Counted from the first letter of the stretch, positions 50,074-59,961 are shown. The stretch is DNA of 64,000 nt from Enterobacter cloacae (GCA_014169315.1 AP022133.1:3534001-3598000); one strand, 5' to 3'. The notes: generated from the sequence alone by a model not told the origin. Translations and numbers: made by a program.

Positions 50074-50997
50074 TCACGCCACCAGAAAGGAGACGAACGC
50101 TAAAAATGCAAAACCAAAACCAGCCCAGGTGATGCGCGATGTTGCGACAAAACGCAGGCGTGCCATGCTGTTTTCAAACAGCGCAATCACCAGCACGCCA
50201 ACCAGCAGCTTGAGTGCGGCAACGATAGCGGCCAGTACCAGACCACCAACGGAAAAGTGCGTCATCTGCCCCCACGGGAAGAAGACACCCGCAAACATCT
50301 GCAACACCACCAGCTGTTTGAGGCTGATCCCCCACTTGAGCACCGCAAAACCGTAGCCGCTGTATTCGGTCAGCGGCCCTTCCTGTAGCTCCTGCTCCGC
50401 TTCGGCGAGGTCAAACGGCAATTTGCCCATCTCAATAAAGGTGGCAAACGCACAGGCACACAAGGCCAGAACCAGCGGAATGGAGCGGGCCACAGGCCAG
50501 TGGTAGACGGTGTCGGTGATAAAGCTGATATGGGTTGACCCCGCCACCTGCGCGGCGACCCACAGCCCCAGCAGCAGGATCGGCTCAACCAGCACACCCA
50601 ACATCGCCTCGCGGCTGGCACCGATGCCGGTAAACGGGCTACCGGTGTCCAGGCCTGCAATCGCAAAGAAGAAACGGGCGATGGCGAAGAGGTAGATAAG
50701 CGTGATCAGATCGCCCAGCACCGGCAGTGGAGAACCGACCGTCACCACCGGCAGCGCGGTGGCGATGGTCAGCATCACGCCCACCATCACAAACGGCGTC
50801 AGGCGGAAGACCCAGCCTGCGGCATCCGGTGCAACGCTCTGACGCGTGAACAATTTGAAGAGATCGCGGTACTCCTGCAGCACGCCAGGCCCACGACGGT
50901 TGTGCATCCGGGCGCGCGCCACGCGGCTCACCCCGGAAAGCAATGGCGCAACGGCGAATAACACCAGCGCCTGAAGTAATGCCAGTAACAGACTCAT
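50074..50997 (-). CDS. hycD: Formate hydrogenlyase membrane subunit HycD
   Basis: 307 residues, NuoH-like inner-membrane protein with about eight hydrophobic segments. The acidic loop GASREAMLGVLVEPIL and the segment EMGKLPFDLAEAEQELQEG are the NuoH family hallmarks. It anchors the soluble HycEFG arm. It is separated from hycC by one base and followed by hycE after 15 bp. Confidence 0.97.
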   Translation of the reverse strand: MSLLLALLQALVLFAVAPLLSGVSRVARARMHNRRGPGVLQEYRDLFKLFTRQSVAPDAAGWVFRLTPFVMVGVMLTIATALPVVTVGSPLPVLGDLITLIYLFAIARFFFAIAGLDTGSPFTGIGASREAMLGVLVEPILLLGLWVAAQVAGSTHISFITDTVYHWPVARSIPLVLALCACAFATFIEMGKLPFDLAEAEQELQEGPLTEYSGYGFAVLKWGISLKQLVVLQMFAGVFFPWGQMTHFSVGGLVLAAIVAALKLLVGVLVIALFENSMARLRFVATSRITWAGFGFAFLAFVSFLVA

Positions 50998-50998
50998 G

Positions 50999-52825
50999 TC
51001 AGGCTCCTCGCGAAATCACAATCACCACCAGCACCGCCAGCTCAATAACGGCCAGGCGGCGGAACAATGCAGGTGCAGCGGCACTCTGCCAGCCCGGAAC
51101 CCAACCTACCGGGTTCAGCCAGTGGCGCAGTTTCAGCACGGTGGAGAAGTTCTCTTTTACTGGCATGGCAAAACCGTGCGCCGTGATGACCATAGATTGT
51201 TCATGCTCATAGCCGCAGGCCCATGCAGTACCGCGCGAGCGGGAAGCGAGTCGGTCACGTTTGAAGAACAGCATCAGGACAAACGGCAGCAGCGGTGCGG
51301 CAATCAGCAGCAGCGCAATCATCGGCTGGGAAACGGTGGTATGTGCCGTGGTCAACGGCAGTGGAACCGCATTCCCCAGCAATGGCAGTAGCCAAGGTGC
51401 AGCGATCCCCCCCGCAATGCAGCACAGCGCCAGCGCGACCACGCTTGTCGCCATCAGTACCGGCGCACAGCAGGCGTTTTCAGCTTCACGCGTGCGCGGC
51501 GCACCGAGGAAAGTCACGCCGTAGACTTTTGCCATACACATCACCGCCAGCGCCCCGGTAATCGCCAGGCCCGCTGCCAGCAGTGGCCCTGACAGGCGCG
51601 CAATAAATACGTCGCTCTGGCCGAGCGCGAAGAAGGACTGGTAAATCACCCACTCACCGGCAAAGCCGTTCAGCGGCGGCAGTGCGGCCATCGCCATCAA
51701 CCCCACCAGCATCGCAAGTGAAATCACAGGCATTTTTTTGCCGATACCGCCGAGCTTTTCGATATCACGGTGACCCGTGCGGAACCAGACGCTGCCAGCA
51801 CCGAGGAACAGCGTGCTTTTAAACAGGCTGTGGTTGACGAGATGATACAAGCCGCCGATAAACCCGGCAGCAACCAGCGCCGGTTGATTGAGCGCCAGCC
51901 CGGTCACTCCCGCGCCAAGACCCAGCAGGATAATGCCGATATTTTCCAGGGTGTGATACGCCAGCAGACGCTGGATATTGTGTTCCATCAGCGCGTACAG
52001 ACCGCCGACAAACGCCGTGACCATGCCAGCGACCAGCAGCACCACGCCCCACCACAGCGGCGGTTTCCCCCCCGTCAGCGACAGCGCCAGAATGCCGAAT
52101 AGCCCCACCTTCATGACAACCGTCGAGAAGAGTGCGGCCGCCGGCGCAGAGGCATTCGCATGCGCCTGCGGCACCCAGCCGTGCAGCGGAATGATCCCGG
52201 CCAGCAAGCCAAAACCCACCACGCCCGTCAGCCAGATATCCGCCCCAAACGGCAGCACCTGCGTGCGTTCATTCAGCAGGGAAAAATCCAGCGTGCCGTA
52301 ACGGCTCCACACCAACCAGCAGGTGAGCGCCAGCAGCAGCGTGCCGAGGCGACCCAGCGCAAACCACAGTTTGCCGGACGTGCTACAGCCGGTCAGGAAC
52401 ACGCCGCACAGCGCCATGATTTCTGCCATTACCACCAGCGCGCCGAGGTTACTGGCGGTTACGGTACAGACCGCCGTCGCCATCAGCAGGTTAACCAGCA
52501 GACCGTTTGCTTTGGTATTGTGATGGCGGTGCCAGTCGATATTGAACAGGCTGATAAACACGCCGCAGAGGCCAAACGTTACCAGCCAGATAGCATTCAG
52601 CGGTGTAAGCTGAATGCTGTGGTGGATAAGCGGCATCACCGCTTCTGCGGATTGCCCGCCAGACAACATCACTCCACCGGCAGCCAGTGTCATCAGGCTG
52701 CCAACTACCCCGCCAATGCCCGCAATCCAGCCGCTCAGGGTTTTATGAAAAGAGAAGACCAGCGCCAGAATAGCGGTGGCAGCATAGTACGCTACCGCGC
52801 TGTTAATCATCGTCATCGCGTTCAT
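50999..52825 (-). CDS. hycC: Formate hydrogenlyase membrane subunit HycC
   Basis: 608 residues, NuoL/Mrp antiporter-like with about 14 to 16 hydrophobic segments. The central VPQAHANASAPAAALFSTVV stretch (a conserved HAxAPxPVSA-like helix loop) and HTLENIGIILLGLG (His in the Lys/His chain) are typical of this family. It may contribute to proton or ion movement coupled to H2 evolution; that is unproven. hycB overlaps its start by 4 bp. Confidence 0.97.
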   Translation of the reverse strand: MNAMTMINSAVAYYAATAILALVFSFHKTLSGWIAGIGGVVGSLMTLAAGGVMLSGGQSAEAVMPLIHHSIQLTPLNAIWLVTFGLCGVFISLFNIDWHRHHNTKANGLLVNLLMATAVCTVTASNLGALVVMAEIMALCGVFLTGCSTSGKLWFALGRLGTLLLALTCWLVWSRYGTLDFSLLNERTQVLPFGADIWLTGVVGFGLLAGIIPLHGWVPQAHANASAPAAALFSTVVMKVGLFGILALSLTGGKPPLWWGVVLLVAGMVTAFVGGLYALMEHNIQRLLAYHTLENIGIILLGLGAGVTGLALNQPALVAAGFIGGLYHLVNHSLFKSTLFLGAGSVWFRTGHRDIEKLGGIGKKMPVISLAMLVGLMAMAALPPLNGFAGEWVIYQSFFALGQSDVFIARLSGPLLAAGLAITGALAVMCMAKVYGVTFLGAPRTREAENACCAPVLMATSVVALALCCIAGGIAAPWLLPLLGNAVPLPLTTAHTTVSQPMIALLLIAAPLLPFVLMLFFKRDRLASRSRGTAWACGYEHEQSMVITAHGFAMPVKENFSTVLKLRHWLNPVGWVPGWQSAAAPALFRRLAVIELAVLVVIVISRGA

Positions 52826-53430
52826 TTCGCCCCCTCGTTAAGCGCCTGAAGCAGAGAAAGATCGCCAAAATCAGTATCGATGGTCAGCTCGCGTTTACGC
52901 TTGCTGGTACGGGCGATATCGCGAATATTGACCAGAATCAGCGCCTTAGTTGGGCAGGTACGTACGCAGGCCGGGCCTTGCTCATCAAAACTGCACAGGT
53001 CACATTTCACCGCCACCGCACGCACGCCAGGTACCCAGTCCAGCAGCGTGCTCACGCGCGCCGGAGCCGGTGGCGCAGGTGGCGCTTTCGGCGAATTCGT
53101 ATTGGCCGGAATATGCAGCGGACGGCTACCGGAAAATTCAATGGCTCCGAACGGGCAGGCAATGCCGCACAGCTTGCAGCTCACGCACAGGCTTTCGTTC
53201 AGTTGTACAGCGCCATCAACACGGGTGATGGCATTAACAGGGCAGACAGCCGCGCACGGCGCATCCTCACAGTGATGGCAGAGCTGCGGGGCAGACTCTT
53301 TTTCATTACGCATAACGTGCAGGCGCGGCATGGACTGTAGCCCGTGCTGGCGGTGGGTTTCCGAACACGCCGCCTCACAGGTTCGACAGCCAATACAGAC
53401 CGTCGAGTCAGCTATTACAAAACGGTTCAC
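52822..53430 (-). CDS. hycB: Formate hydrogenlyase ferredoxin subunit HycB
   Basis: 202 residues with four [4Fe-4S] clusters: CIGCRTCEAAC, CHHCEDAPCAAVC, CVSCKLCGIAC and CDLCSFDEQGPACVRTC. It takes electrons from formate dehydrogenase-H (FdhF) to HycF. A Pro/Ala-rich stretch (PKAPPAPPAPAR, about 119-130) sits between clusters, as in E. coli. hycA is 70 bp upstream, leaving room for a weak internal control region. Confidence 0.97.
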   Translation of the reverse strand: MNRFVIADSTVCIGCRTCEAACSETHRQHGLQSMPRLHVMRNEKESAPQLCHHCEDAPCAAVCPVNAITRVDGAVQLNESLCVSCKLCGIACPFGAIEFSGSRPLHIPANTNSPKAPPAPPAPARVSTLLDWVPGVRAVAVKCDLCSFDEQGPACVRTCPTKALILVNIRDIARTSKRKRELTIDTDFGDLSLLQALNEGAK

Positions 53431-53500
53431 CGGGTCATCCTCTGGTGATAGTCATTTTTGACGAAAAACTGTCTTATCGACACTTATCGACACTCACAGG

Positions 53501-53965
53501 TCAGGCCACATTCGCCGATGTTTTTGTATCCATCAGCTGCTTCAGGTTGACCGGGAGATCGTGTTCAACGGCGGTGTACAGACCGTTATAAACTGGCGCG
53601 ATTTTTTCCAGATAATGCTCCAGCACCTGCTGACGATCGCGGTTGCTGACATGACCATCCACCATGCCATCAGCCATCAGCTGCGCCTTCGCAATACACT
53701 CTCTGTCGCCCTCTTTCGTCTCGACGTAGTACTCGATGGTGTGGCTGTTGAAGGTGTCTGCCAGCGTGACGTAAATCGTAAAGTGGCCGAAGAGGACAAA
53801 GCGCATATCACCCTGTGCTGCACAGCTCATGGCGTGGTGAAGACGGGCTTTCGACAGGGTGATGCCCTGAATCAGAGAGTTGCAGTAAAGGTGCCACTGC
53901 TCCTGTAACTGCTGATGGCGCTGCGCGATGTAATCCGCTTTTTCGCTGATTTCCCAAATAGTCAT
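53501..53965 (-). CDS. hycA: Formate hydrogenlyase regulatory protein HycA
   Basis: 154 residues, E. coli length. HycA counteracts FhlA activation of the formate regulon, and its location as the first gene of the operon makes a negative feedback loop. No known DNA-binding motif is seen; it is a soluble, Glu/Gln/His-rich helical protein (IAQRHQQLQEQWHLYC near the N-terminus). It is transcribed divergently from hypA. Confidence 0.95.
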   Translation of the reverse strand: MTIWEISEKADYIAQRHQQLQEQWHLYCNSLIQGITLSKARLHHAMSCAAQGDMRFVLFGHFTIYVTLADTFNSHTIEYYVETKEGDRECIAKAQLMADGMVDGHVSNRDRQQVLEHYLEKIAPVYNGLYTAVEHDLPVNLKQLMDTKTSANVA

Positions 53966-54002
53966 AAAAGGTATCCGGTTAGTGGAGATTGCGGCTATTA
54001 AG

Positions 54003-54018
54003 CAGATTCCGTGCCAGT
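54003..54018 (-). promoter_or_regulatory. hyc operon sigma-54 promoter
   Basis: On the minus strand, CTGGCACGGAATCTGC gives GG-N10-GC, fitting the -24/-12 consensus, 38 bp upstream of hycA. Confidence 0.8.
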
Positions 54019-54074
54019 TTTTAATGCATTGATTTTTAATGAATTTAAGTAACCATCCGCTGTCACTTCAGCGG

Positions 54075-54095
54075 TGTCGACGTGTCATTTCGACA
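54075..54095. promoter_or_regulatory. FhlA binding site(s) between hycA and hypA
   Basis: The overlapping TGTCGACGTGTCA (54075-54087) and TGTCATTTCGACA (54083-54095; reverse TGTCG-AAA-TGACA) match the FhlA recognition pattern of TGTCG and TGACA halves. The sites lie between the two sigma-54 promoters and probably serve both. Confidence 0.65.
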
Positions 54096-54130
54096 GCGTT
54101 GACATCGTCACGCCTTAACAAAAATCAAGC

Positions 54131-54145
54131 TGGCACTGTTATTGC
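54131..54145 (+). promoter_or_regulatory. hyp operon sigma-54 promoter
   Basis: TGGCAC-TGTTA-TTGC is a perfect match to the sigma-54 consensus, 30 bp upstream of hypA. Confidence 0.9.
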
Positions 54146-54175
54146 ATTACCGGGGCAATTCATTAAGGAGGCGTC

Positions 54176-54526
54176 ATGCACGAAATCACCCTCTGCCAGC
54201 GAGCGCTGGAGCTCATCGAACAGCAGGCAGTGCAGCACAACGCAAAACGCGTGACCGGTGTCTGGCTGAAAATCGGGGCATTTTCCTGTGTCGAAACCAG
54301 CGCCCTCACCTTCTGTTTTGAGCTGGTGTGTCGCGACACACTGGCGGAAGGCTGTGAACTTCACATTGAAGAACAGCAGGCAGAGTGCTGGTGCGAGCAG
54401 TGCCAGCAGTACGTCACCCTGTTGTCATCAAAAGTCCGGAGCTGCCCGCAGTGCCAGAGCACCGGGCTGCGCATCGTGGCGGATGACGGCATGCAGATCC
54501 AACGCCTCGAAATCGAGAGGGAGTAA
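54176..54526 (+). CDS. hypA: Hydrogenase nickel incorporation protein HypA
   Basis: 116-residue nickel chaperone delivering Ni2+ to HycE with HypB. His2 in MHEITLC, which with the N-terminus binds nickel, is present, and the zinc site is formed by CWCEQC (about 71-76) and CPQCQS (about 90-95). CATTAAGGAGGCGTC precedes the start. First gene of hypABCDE; hypB follows after 3 bp. Confidence 0.97.
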   Translation: MHEITLCQRALELIEQQAVQHNAKRVTGVWLKIGAFSCVETSALTFCFELVCRDTLAEGCELHIEEQQAECWCEQCQQYVTLLSSKVRSCPQCQSTGLRIVADDGMQIQRLEIERE

Positions 54527-54529
54527 ATT

Positions 54530-55393
54530 ATGTGTAGTACCTGCGGTTGTGCTGAAGGCAACCTGTATATAGAAGGGGATGAACACCGTCCTCACTCTGC
54601 GTTTCGCTCCGCGCCCTTTTCCCCTGCGGCTCGTCCCGCATCGGTGATAACCGGTATCACCTTTGCCCCTCAACAATCCGGTGCGGGCGATTTGCATTAT
54701 GGCCACGGCGAAGCGGGCACGCATGCACCGGGCATCAGCCAGCGTCAGATGCTGGAAGTCGAAATCAACGTACTCGACAAAAATAACCAACTCGCGGCCC
54801 GTAACCGCGCCCGCTTTGCCACGCGTAAGCAGCTGGTACTGAACCTGGTGTCCAGCCCCGGCTCCGGCAAAACCACGCTACTCACGGAAACGCTCAAACG
54901 TCTGAACGGAAGTGTCTCCTGTGCGGTGATTGAAGGCGATCAGCAAACCGTAAACGACGCCGCGCGCATTCGCGAAACCGGCACACCGGCCATTCAGGTT
55001 AACACCGGTAAAGGTTGCCACCTGGATGCGCAGATGATTGCCGATGCCGCGCCGCGTCTGCCGCTGACAGATAACGGCATCCTGTTTATTGAGAACGTGG
55101 GCAACCTGGTTTGTCCGGCAAGCTTCGATCTCGGTGAACGGCATAAAGTGGCGGTGCTCTCCATAACCGAAGGGGAGGACAAGCCGCTGAAGTACCCGCA
55201 CATGTTCGCCGCCGCCTCGCTGATGCTGCTGAACAAAGTGGATTTGCTGCCGTACCTGAACTTCGACGTGGACAAATGTCTGGCGTACGCCCGTGAAGTG
55301 AACCCGGATATTACGATCCTGCTGGTGTCCGCCACGCGCGGTGACGGCATGGACGCCTGGCTGAACTGGCTGGAGAGTGAACGATGTGCATAG
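54530..55393 (+). CDS. hypB: Hydrogenase nickel incorporation GTPase HypB
   Basis: 287 residues. The N-terminal high-affinity nickel motif CSTCGC (Cys2, Cys5, Cys7) is complete. A GTPase domain follows, with the P-loop [11 protein letters not shown] (about 109-119), IEGDQQT and LLNKVDLLP (guanine specificity). A region of about 20-75 is low-complexity and differs from E. coli. It overlaps hypC by 10 bp. Confidence 0.97.
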   Translation: MCSTCGCAEGNLYIEGDEHRPHSAFRSAPFSPAARPASVITGITFAPQQSGAGDLHYGHGEAGTHAPGISQRQMLEVEINVLDKNNQLAARNRARFATRKQLVLNLVSSPGSGKTTLLTETLKRLNGSVSCAVIEGDQQTVNDAARIRETGTPAIQVNTGKGCHLDAQMIADAAPRLPLTDNGILFIENVGNLVCPASFDLGERHKVAVLSITEGEDKPLKYPHMFAAASLMLLNKVDLLPYLNFDVDKCLAYAREVNPDITILLVSATRGDGMDAWLNWLESERCA

Positions 55394-55656
55394 GCGTCCC
55401 GGGACAAATTCACTCCATTGACGGAAATCAGGCCAAAGTTGAGGTTTGTGGCATTTTGCGCGACGTCGACCTGACGCTGGTGGGCAGCACCGATGAAACC
55501 GGTGAATCACGCCTTGGTCAGTGGGTACTGGTACACGTGGGGTTTGCCATGAGCGTGATAAATGAAGCGGAAGCCCGCGACACGCTGGATGCCCTGCAAA
55601 ACATGTTTGACGTTGAGCCTGACGTCGGCGCACTGCTGTACGGCGAGGAGCAATAA
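55384..55656 (+). CDS. hypC: Hydrogenase assembly chaperone HypC
   Basis: 90 residues. The essential Cys2 is in MCIGVPGQI. HypC carries the Fe(CN)2CO precursor with HypD and binds the HycE precursor before nickel insertion. Its start lies inside the end of hypB; hypD follows after 3 bp. Confidence 0.97.
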   Translation: MCIGVPGQIHSIDGNQAKVEVCGILRDVDLTLVGSTDETGESRLGQWVLVHVGFAMSVINEAEARDTLDALQNMFDVEPDVGALLYGEEQ

Positions 55657-55659
55657 CCC

Positions 55660-56781
55660 ATGCGTTACGTTGATGAATATCGCGCCCCCGAGCAGGTAAT
55701 GCAGCTTATCGGGCATCTGAAAACGAGAGCTGCACTGCTGAACTACAGCGCTGAAAAGCCGTTACGGATTATGGAGGTGTGTGGCGGGCACACGCATGCG
55801 ATCTTTAAATTTGGCCTCGACCAGCTTCTGCCGGAAAACATCGAGTTTATCCACGGCCCCGGCTGTCCGGTCTGCGTTCTGCCAATGGGACGCATCGACA
55901 GCTGTATCGAAATTGCCAGCCAGCCTGACGTCATTTTCTGCACGTTTGGCGATGCGATGCGCGTGCCTGGAAAAAATGGCTCACTGCTACAGGCTAAAGC
56001 CCGTGGTGCGGATATCCGGATCGTTTACTCGCCGATGGATGCCCTGACGCTGGCAACCGATAACCCTGAGCGTAAAGTCGTCTTTTTCGGGCTGGGTTTT
56101 GAGACCACGATGCCCGCCACGGCAATCACACTGCAGCAGGCTAAAACCCGCAACGTCGATAACTTTTTCTTTTTCTGCCAGCACATTACGCTCATCCCGA
56201 CGTTACGCAGCCTGCTGGAAGAGCCGGGAAACGGCATTGACGCGTTTCTGGCACCGGGCCACGTCAGCATGGTTATCGGGACAGAAGCCTACGGTTTTAT
56301 CGCTGAGCAGTACAATCGCCCGTTAGTGGTCGCTGGTTTCGAGCCACTTGATCTACTGCAAGGCGTAACCATGCTGGTTGAGCAGAAAATAACAGCCCTG
56401 AGTGCAGTGGAAAACCAGTACCGCCGCGTAGTGCCCGATGCCGGTAATGAACGAGCCCAGCGTGCCATTGCGGAAGTGTTTAGCGTTGAAGGCGACAGCG
56501 AATGGCGTGGGCTGGGGCTGATTGCCGAATCAGGCGTGCGCCTGACGCCTGCGTATCACGCATTCGATGCCGAAGCACATTTCCGCCCGCGGCCACAACA
56601 GGTTTGCGACGATCCCCGCGCCCGCTGCGGCGAGGTGCTTACCGGAAAATGCAAACCCCATCAATGCCCGTTATTTGGCAACACCTGTAACCCGCACACC
56701 GCCTTTGGCGCGCTGATGGTCTCCTCCGAAGGGGCATGTGCCGCGTGGTATCAGTATCGCAATCAGGAGTGTGAAGCATGA
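55660..56781 (+). CDS. hypD: Hydrogenase Fe-cofactor assembly protein HypD
   Basis: 373 residues, E. coli length. HypD holds a [4Fe-4S] cluster and the iron being fitted with CN and CO. Conserved cysteines are seen in MEVCGGHTHAIFK (about 38-50), HGPGCPVCVLP (about 65-75) and the C-terminal region (CRCGEVLTGKCKPHQCPLFG-type, read as RCGEVLTGKCKPHQCPLFG). It overlaps hypE by 4 bp. Confidence 0.97.
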   Translation: MRYVDEYRAPEQVMQLIGHLKTRAALLNYSAEKPLRIMEVCGGHTHAIFKFGLDQLLPENIEFIHGPGCPVCVLPMGRIDSCIEIASQPDVIFCTFGDAMRVPGKNGSLLQAKARGADIRIVYSPMDALTLATDNPERKVVFFGLGFETTMPATAITLQQAKTRNVDNFFFFCQHITLIPTLRSLLEEPGNGIDAFLAPGHVSMVIGTEAYGFIAEQYNRPLVVAGFEPLDLLQGVTMLVEQKITALSAVENQYRRVVPDAGNERAQRAIAEVFSVEGDSEWRGLGLIAESGVRLTPAYHAFDAEAHFRPRPQQVCDDPRARCGEVLTGKCKPHQCPLFGNTCNPHTAFGALMVSSEGACAAWYQYRNQECEA

Positions 56782-57788
56782 ATACGGTTGAAATGGCGCA
56801 CGGCAGCGGCGGCCAGGCGATGCAACAGCTGATTAACCGGCTATTTATGGAAGCCTTTAACAACCCCTGGCTGGCCGAGCAGGAAGACCAGGCACGTATT
56901 GCCCTCTCGACCCTCACCGCGCAGGGTGACAGGCTGGCATTTTCCACTGACAGCTACGTGATCGACCCGCTGTTCTTTCCTGGAGGCGATATCGGCAAGC
57001 TGGCTGTCTGCGGTACCGCGAACGATGTTGCCGTCAGCGGTGCAATCCCGCGCTACCTCTCCTGCGGGTTTATCCTCGAAGAGGGGTTGCCGATGGAAAC
57101 GCTCACTACCGTAGTCAACAGCATGGCGCATACTGCACGCGAGGCGGGTATCGCCATCGTCACCGGCGATACCAAAGTGGTACAGCGCGGTGCGGCAGAT
57201 AAACTGTTCATCAATACTGCCGGAATGGGGGCTATCCCTGCGGAGATCCACTGGGGTGCTCAGCAGCTTGCCGTGGGCGATGTGTTGTTAGTCAGCGGCA
57301 CGCTGGGTTGCCACGGCGCAACCATACTGAACCTGCGCGAAGGTCTGGGGCTGGATGGCGAGTTACGCAGCGACTGCGCCGTACTCACCCCACTTATCCA
57401 GACGCTGCGTTCCATTCCGGGCGTGAAAGCCCTGCGCGATGCCACACGCGGTGGTGTCAATGCGGTGGTGCACGAATTCGCCGCAAGCTGCGGCTGCGGA
57501 ATTGAACTGACTGAACGCGGTCTGCCCGTCAAACCCGCCGTTCGTGGGCTTTGCGAGCTGCTGGGTCTCGATCCGCTAAACTTTGCGAACGAAGGTAAGC
57601 TGGTGATTGGCGTTGAACGCGCAGCGGCCGATGCGGTGCTGGAACAGCTGCGGGCACATCCCTTAGGGAAAGAGGCCGCGATCGTTGGCGAAGTGGTTGA
57701 GCGCAAAGGGGTGCGCCTGGCCGGACTTTATGGTGTGAAGCGTACGCTGGATCTCCCGCACGCGGAACCCCTACCCAGAATTTGCTAG
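56778..57788 (+). CDS. hypE: Hydrogenase cyanide-ligand dehydratase HypE
   Basis: 336 residues. HypE dehydrates the thiocarbamate made by HypF to thiocyanate on its C-terminal Cys, here in LPRIC at the very end. The PurM/AIR-synthetase fold is indicated by AHGSGGQAMQQL at the N-terminus and the DTKVVQRGAADKLF segment. Last gene of the hypABCDE set; fhlA starts 64 bp downstream and may be cotranscribed. Confidence 0.97.
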   Translation: MNTVEMAHGSGGQAMQQLINRLFMEAFNNPWLAEQEDQARIALSTLTAQGDRLAFSTDSYVIDPLFFPGGDIGKLAVCGTANDVAVSGAIPRYLSCGFILEEGLPMETLTTVVNSMAHTAREAGIAIVTGDTKVVQRGAADKLFINTAGMGAIPAEIHWGAQQLAVGDVLLVSGTLGCHGATILNLREGLGLDGELRSDCAVLTPLIQTLRSIPGVKALRDATRGGVNAVVHEFAASCGCGIELTERGLPVKPAVRGLCELLGLDPLNFANEGKLVIGVERAAADAVLEQLRAHPLGKEAAIVGEVVERKGVRLAGLYGVKRTLDLPHAEPLPRIC

Positions 57789-57852
57789 AACCGCGGCAAA
57801 AGCGGTCAGCACTGAATTTATCTATATTTGCCCGTTTCTACTGGAAAGCACT

Positions 57853-59925
57853 ATGCCGTATACACCGATGAGCAATCTTGGACAGCAAGGCCTGTTTGAC
57901 ATCACGCACACACTTTTGCAGCAGCCCGACCTCGGCTCGCTGAGCGATGCCCTGACGCGGCTGGTCAGACAATCTGCGCTGGCGGACAGCGCCGCGATTG
58001 TGCTCTGGCATAGCGGGAGCCATCGCGCGAGCTATTACTCCACACGAGATAGCGGCAAAATCTTTGAATATGAAGATGAAACTTTCCTGGCACATGGCCC
58101 TGTCCGGCGCATTCTTTCCCGCCCGGAAGCCCTGCACTGCAACTTTGATGAATTCCGACAAGCCTGGCCGATGCTGGCAGAGAGCCATTTATATCCGCCA
58201 TTCGGGCACTACTGCCTGCTGCCGCTGGCCGTGGAAGGCCATATTTTCGGTGGCTGCGAGTTTATTCGCAATACCGACCAGTCGTGGAGCGAGGCGGAAT
58301 ATGAGCGTCTGCACACCTTTACCCAGATAGTGGCCGTCGTTGCAGAGCAGATCCAAAGCCGCGTCAGTAACAATGTGGACTACGACCTGCTGAGCCGCGA
58401 GCGTGACAACTTCCGCATTCTGGTGGCGATCACTAACGCCGTGCTGTCACGGCTCGACATGGATGAACTGGTCAGCGAAGTCTCGAAAGAGATCCACCAC
58501 TATTTCAAAATCGATGCCATCAGCATTGCGCTCCGGGGCCATCGTAAGGGCAAACTGAATATTTACTCCACGCACTATCTTGATGAGGCAAACCCGGCTC
58601 ACGAGCAGAGCGAAGTGGATGAAGCAGGCACCCTTTCTGAACGGATGTTCAAAAGCAAAGAGATCCTGCTGCTCAATCTCAATGAACAGGATGCACAGGC
58701 CCCCTACGAGCGGATGCTGTTTAACATCTGGGGCAATAACATCCAGACGCTGTGTCTGCTCCCCCTGATGTCCGGCAACACCATGCTGGGCGTCCTGAAG
58801 CTGGCGCAGTGTGAGGAAGGCGTTTTTACTACCGCCAACCTGAAGCTGCTGCGCCAGATCGCCGAGCGTATTTCCATCGCGCTGGATAACGCGCTGGCCT
58901 ATCAGGAAATCCACCGTCTGAAAGAACGGCTGGTGGATGAAAACCTGGCGCTGACCGAGCAGCTCAACAACGTTGACAGCGAGTTTGGTGAGATTATCGG
59001 GCGTAGCGAAGCGATGTACAGCGTACTCAAGCAGGTTGAGATGGTGGCACAAAGCGACAGTACGGTGCTTATCCTGGGTGAAACGGGCACGGGTAAAGAG
59101 CTGATTGCCCGCGCGATCCACAATTTAAGTAACCGCAACAGCCGTCGCATGGTGAAGATGAACTGCGCCGCCATGCCTGCAGGTTTGCTGGAAAGCGATC
59201 TCTTCGGCCATGAACGCGGTGCCTTTACCGGTGCCAGTAGCCAGCGTCTGGGCCGTTTTGAGCTGGCGGATAAAAGCTCGCTGTTTCTGGATGAAGTGGG
59301 CGATATGCCGCTGGAGCTGCAGCCAAAACTGCTTCGCGTCCTGCAGGAGCAGGAGTTTGAACGCCTCGGCAGCAACAAACTGATTCAGACAGACGTGCGA
59401 TTGATTGCCGCCACCAACCGCGACCTGAAAAAAATGGTCGCCGACCGCGAATTTCGAAGCGATCTCTATTATCGCCTGAACGTCTTCCCGATTTGCCTGC
59501 CGCCGCTGCGCGAACGCCCGGAAGATATCCCCCTGCTGGTCAAAGCCTTTACGGCTAAAATTGCGCGCCGGATGGGGCGAAACATCGACAGCATTCCCGC
59601 CGAGACGTTGCGTACCCTCTCGTTGATGGAGTGGCCCGGCAACGTGCGCGAACTGGAAAACGTCATTGAACGCGCGGTACTGCTGACGCGCGGCAGCGTA
59701 TTGCAACTGTCGCTGCCGGAAGTCTCTCTGCCGGAAACCTCCGTGATAGCAACCGACGTGGCACAGGACGGTGAAAACGAATGCCAGCTGATTATGCGCG
59801 TGCTGAAAGAGACGAACGGTGTGGTTGCCGGACCAAAAGGCGCGGCACAGCGGCTGGGGCTGAAACGCACCACGCTGTTGTCTCGCATGAAGCGTCTGGG
59901 AATTGATAAAGAGAGCCTGGTTTAA
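57853..59925 (+). CDS. fhlA: Formate hydrogenlyase transcriptional activator FhlA
   Basis: 690 residues (692 in E. coli). Two GAF-like sensor domains (about 20-170 and 200-345) bind formate. The AAA+ domain has Walker A GETGTGKE (about 410-417) and the sigma-54 loop GAFTGA (about 456-461). A Fis-type HTH closes the protein (GAAQRLGLKRTTLLSRMKRL). It switches on hyc, hyp, hydN-hypF and fdhF under fermentation. The next genes in E. coli (ygbA, mutS) are not seen here. Confidence 0.97.
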   Translation: MPYTPMSNLGQQGLFDITHTLLQQPDLGSLSDALTRLVRQSALADSAAIVLWHSGSHRASYYSTRDSGKIFEYEDETFLAHGPVRRILSRPEALHCNFDEFRQAWPMLAESHLYPPFGHYCLLPLAVEGHIFGGCEFIRNTDQSWSEAEYERLHTFTQIVAVVAEQIQSRVSNNVDYDLLSRERDNFRILVAITNAVLSRLDMDELVSEVSKEIHHYFKIDAISIALRGHRKGKLNIYSTHYLDEANPAHEQSEVDEAGTLSERMFKSKEILLLNLNEQDAQAPYERMLFNIWGNNIQTLCLLPLMSGNTMLGVLKLAQCEEGVFTTANLKLLRQIAERISIALDNALAYQEIHRLKERLVDENLALTEQLNNVDSEFGEIIGRSEAMYSVLKQVEMVAQSDSTVLILGETGTGKELIARAIHNLSNRNSRRMVKMNCAAMPAGLLESDLFGHERGAFTGASSQRLGRFELADKSSLFLDEVGDMPLELQPKLLRVLQEQEFERLGSNKLIQTDVRLIAATNRDLKKMVADREFRSDLYYRLNVFPICLPPLRERPEDIPLLVKAFTAKIARRMGRNIDSIPAETLRTLSLMEWPGNVRELENVIERAVLLTRGSVLQLSLPEVSLPETSVIATDVAQDGENECQLIMRVLKETNGVVAGPKGAAQRLGLKRTTLLSRMKRLGIDKESLV

Positions 59926-59935
59926 CGTCTGATAC

Positions 59936-59961
59936 AGGGCGGCAGCATGCGCACCGCCCTT
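59936..59961 (+). terminator. Hairpin after fhlA
   Basis: GGGCGG (59937-59942) pairs with CCGCCC (59954-59959) around an 11-nt loop, followed by TTCGCTCC. It is T-poor, so the terminator call is weak. Confidence 0.45.

Noticed and set aside
48235..50103. 622-codon plus-strand reading frame
   Set aside because: Antisense to hycE and hycF; the His-rich nonsense composition mirrors the hycE codons.
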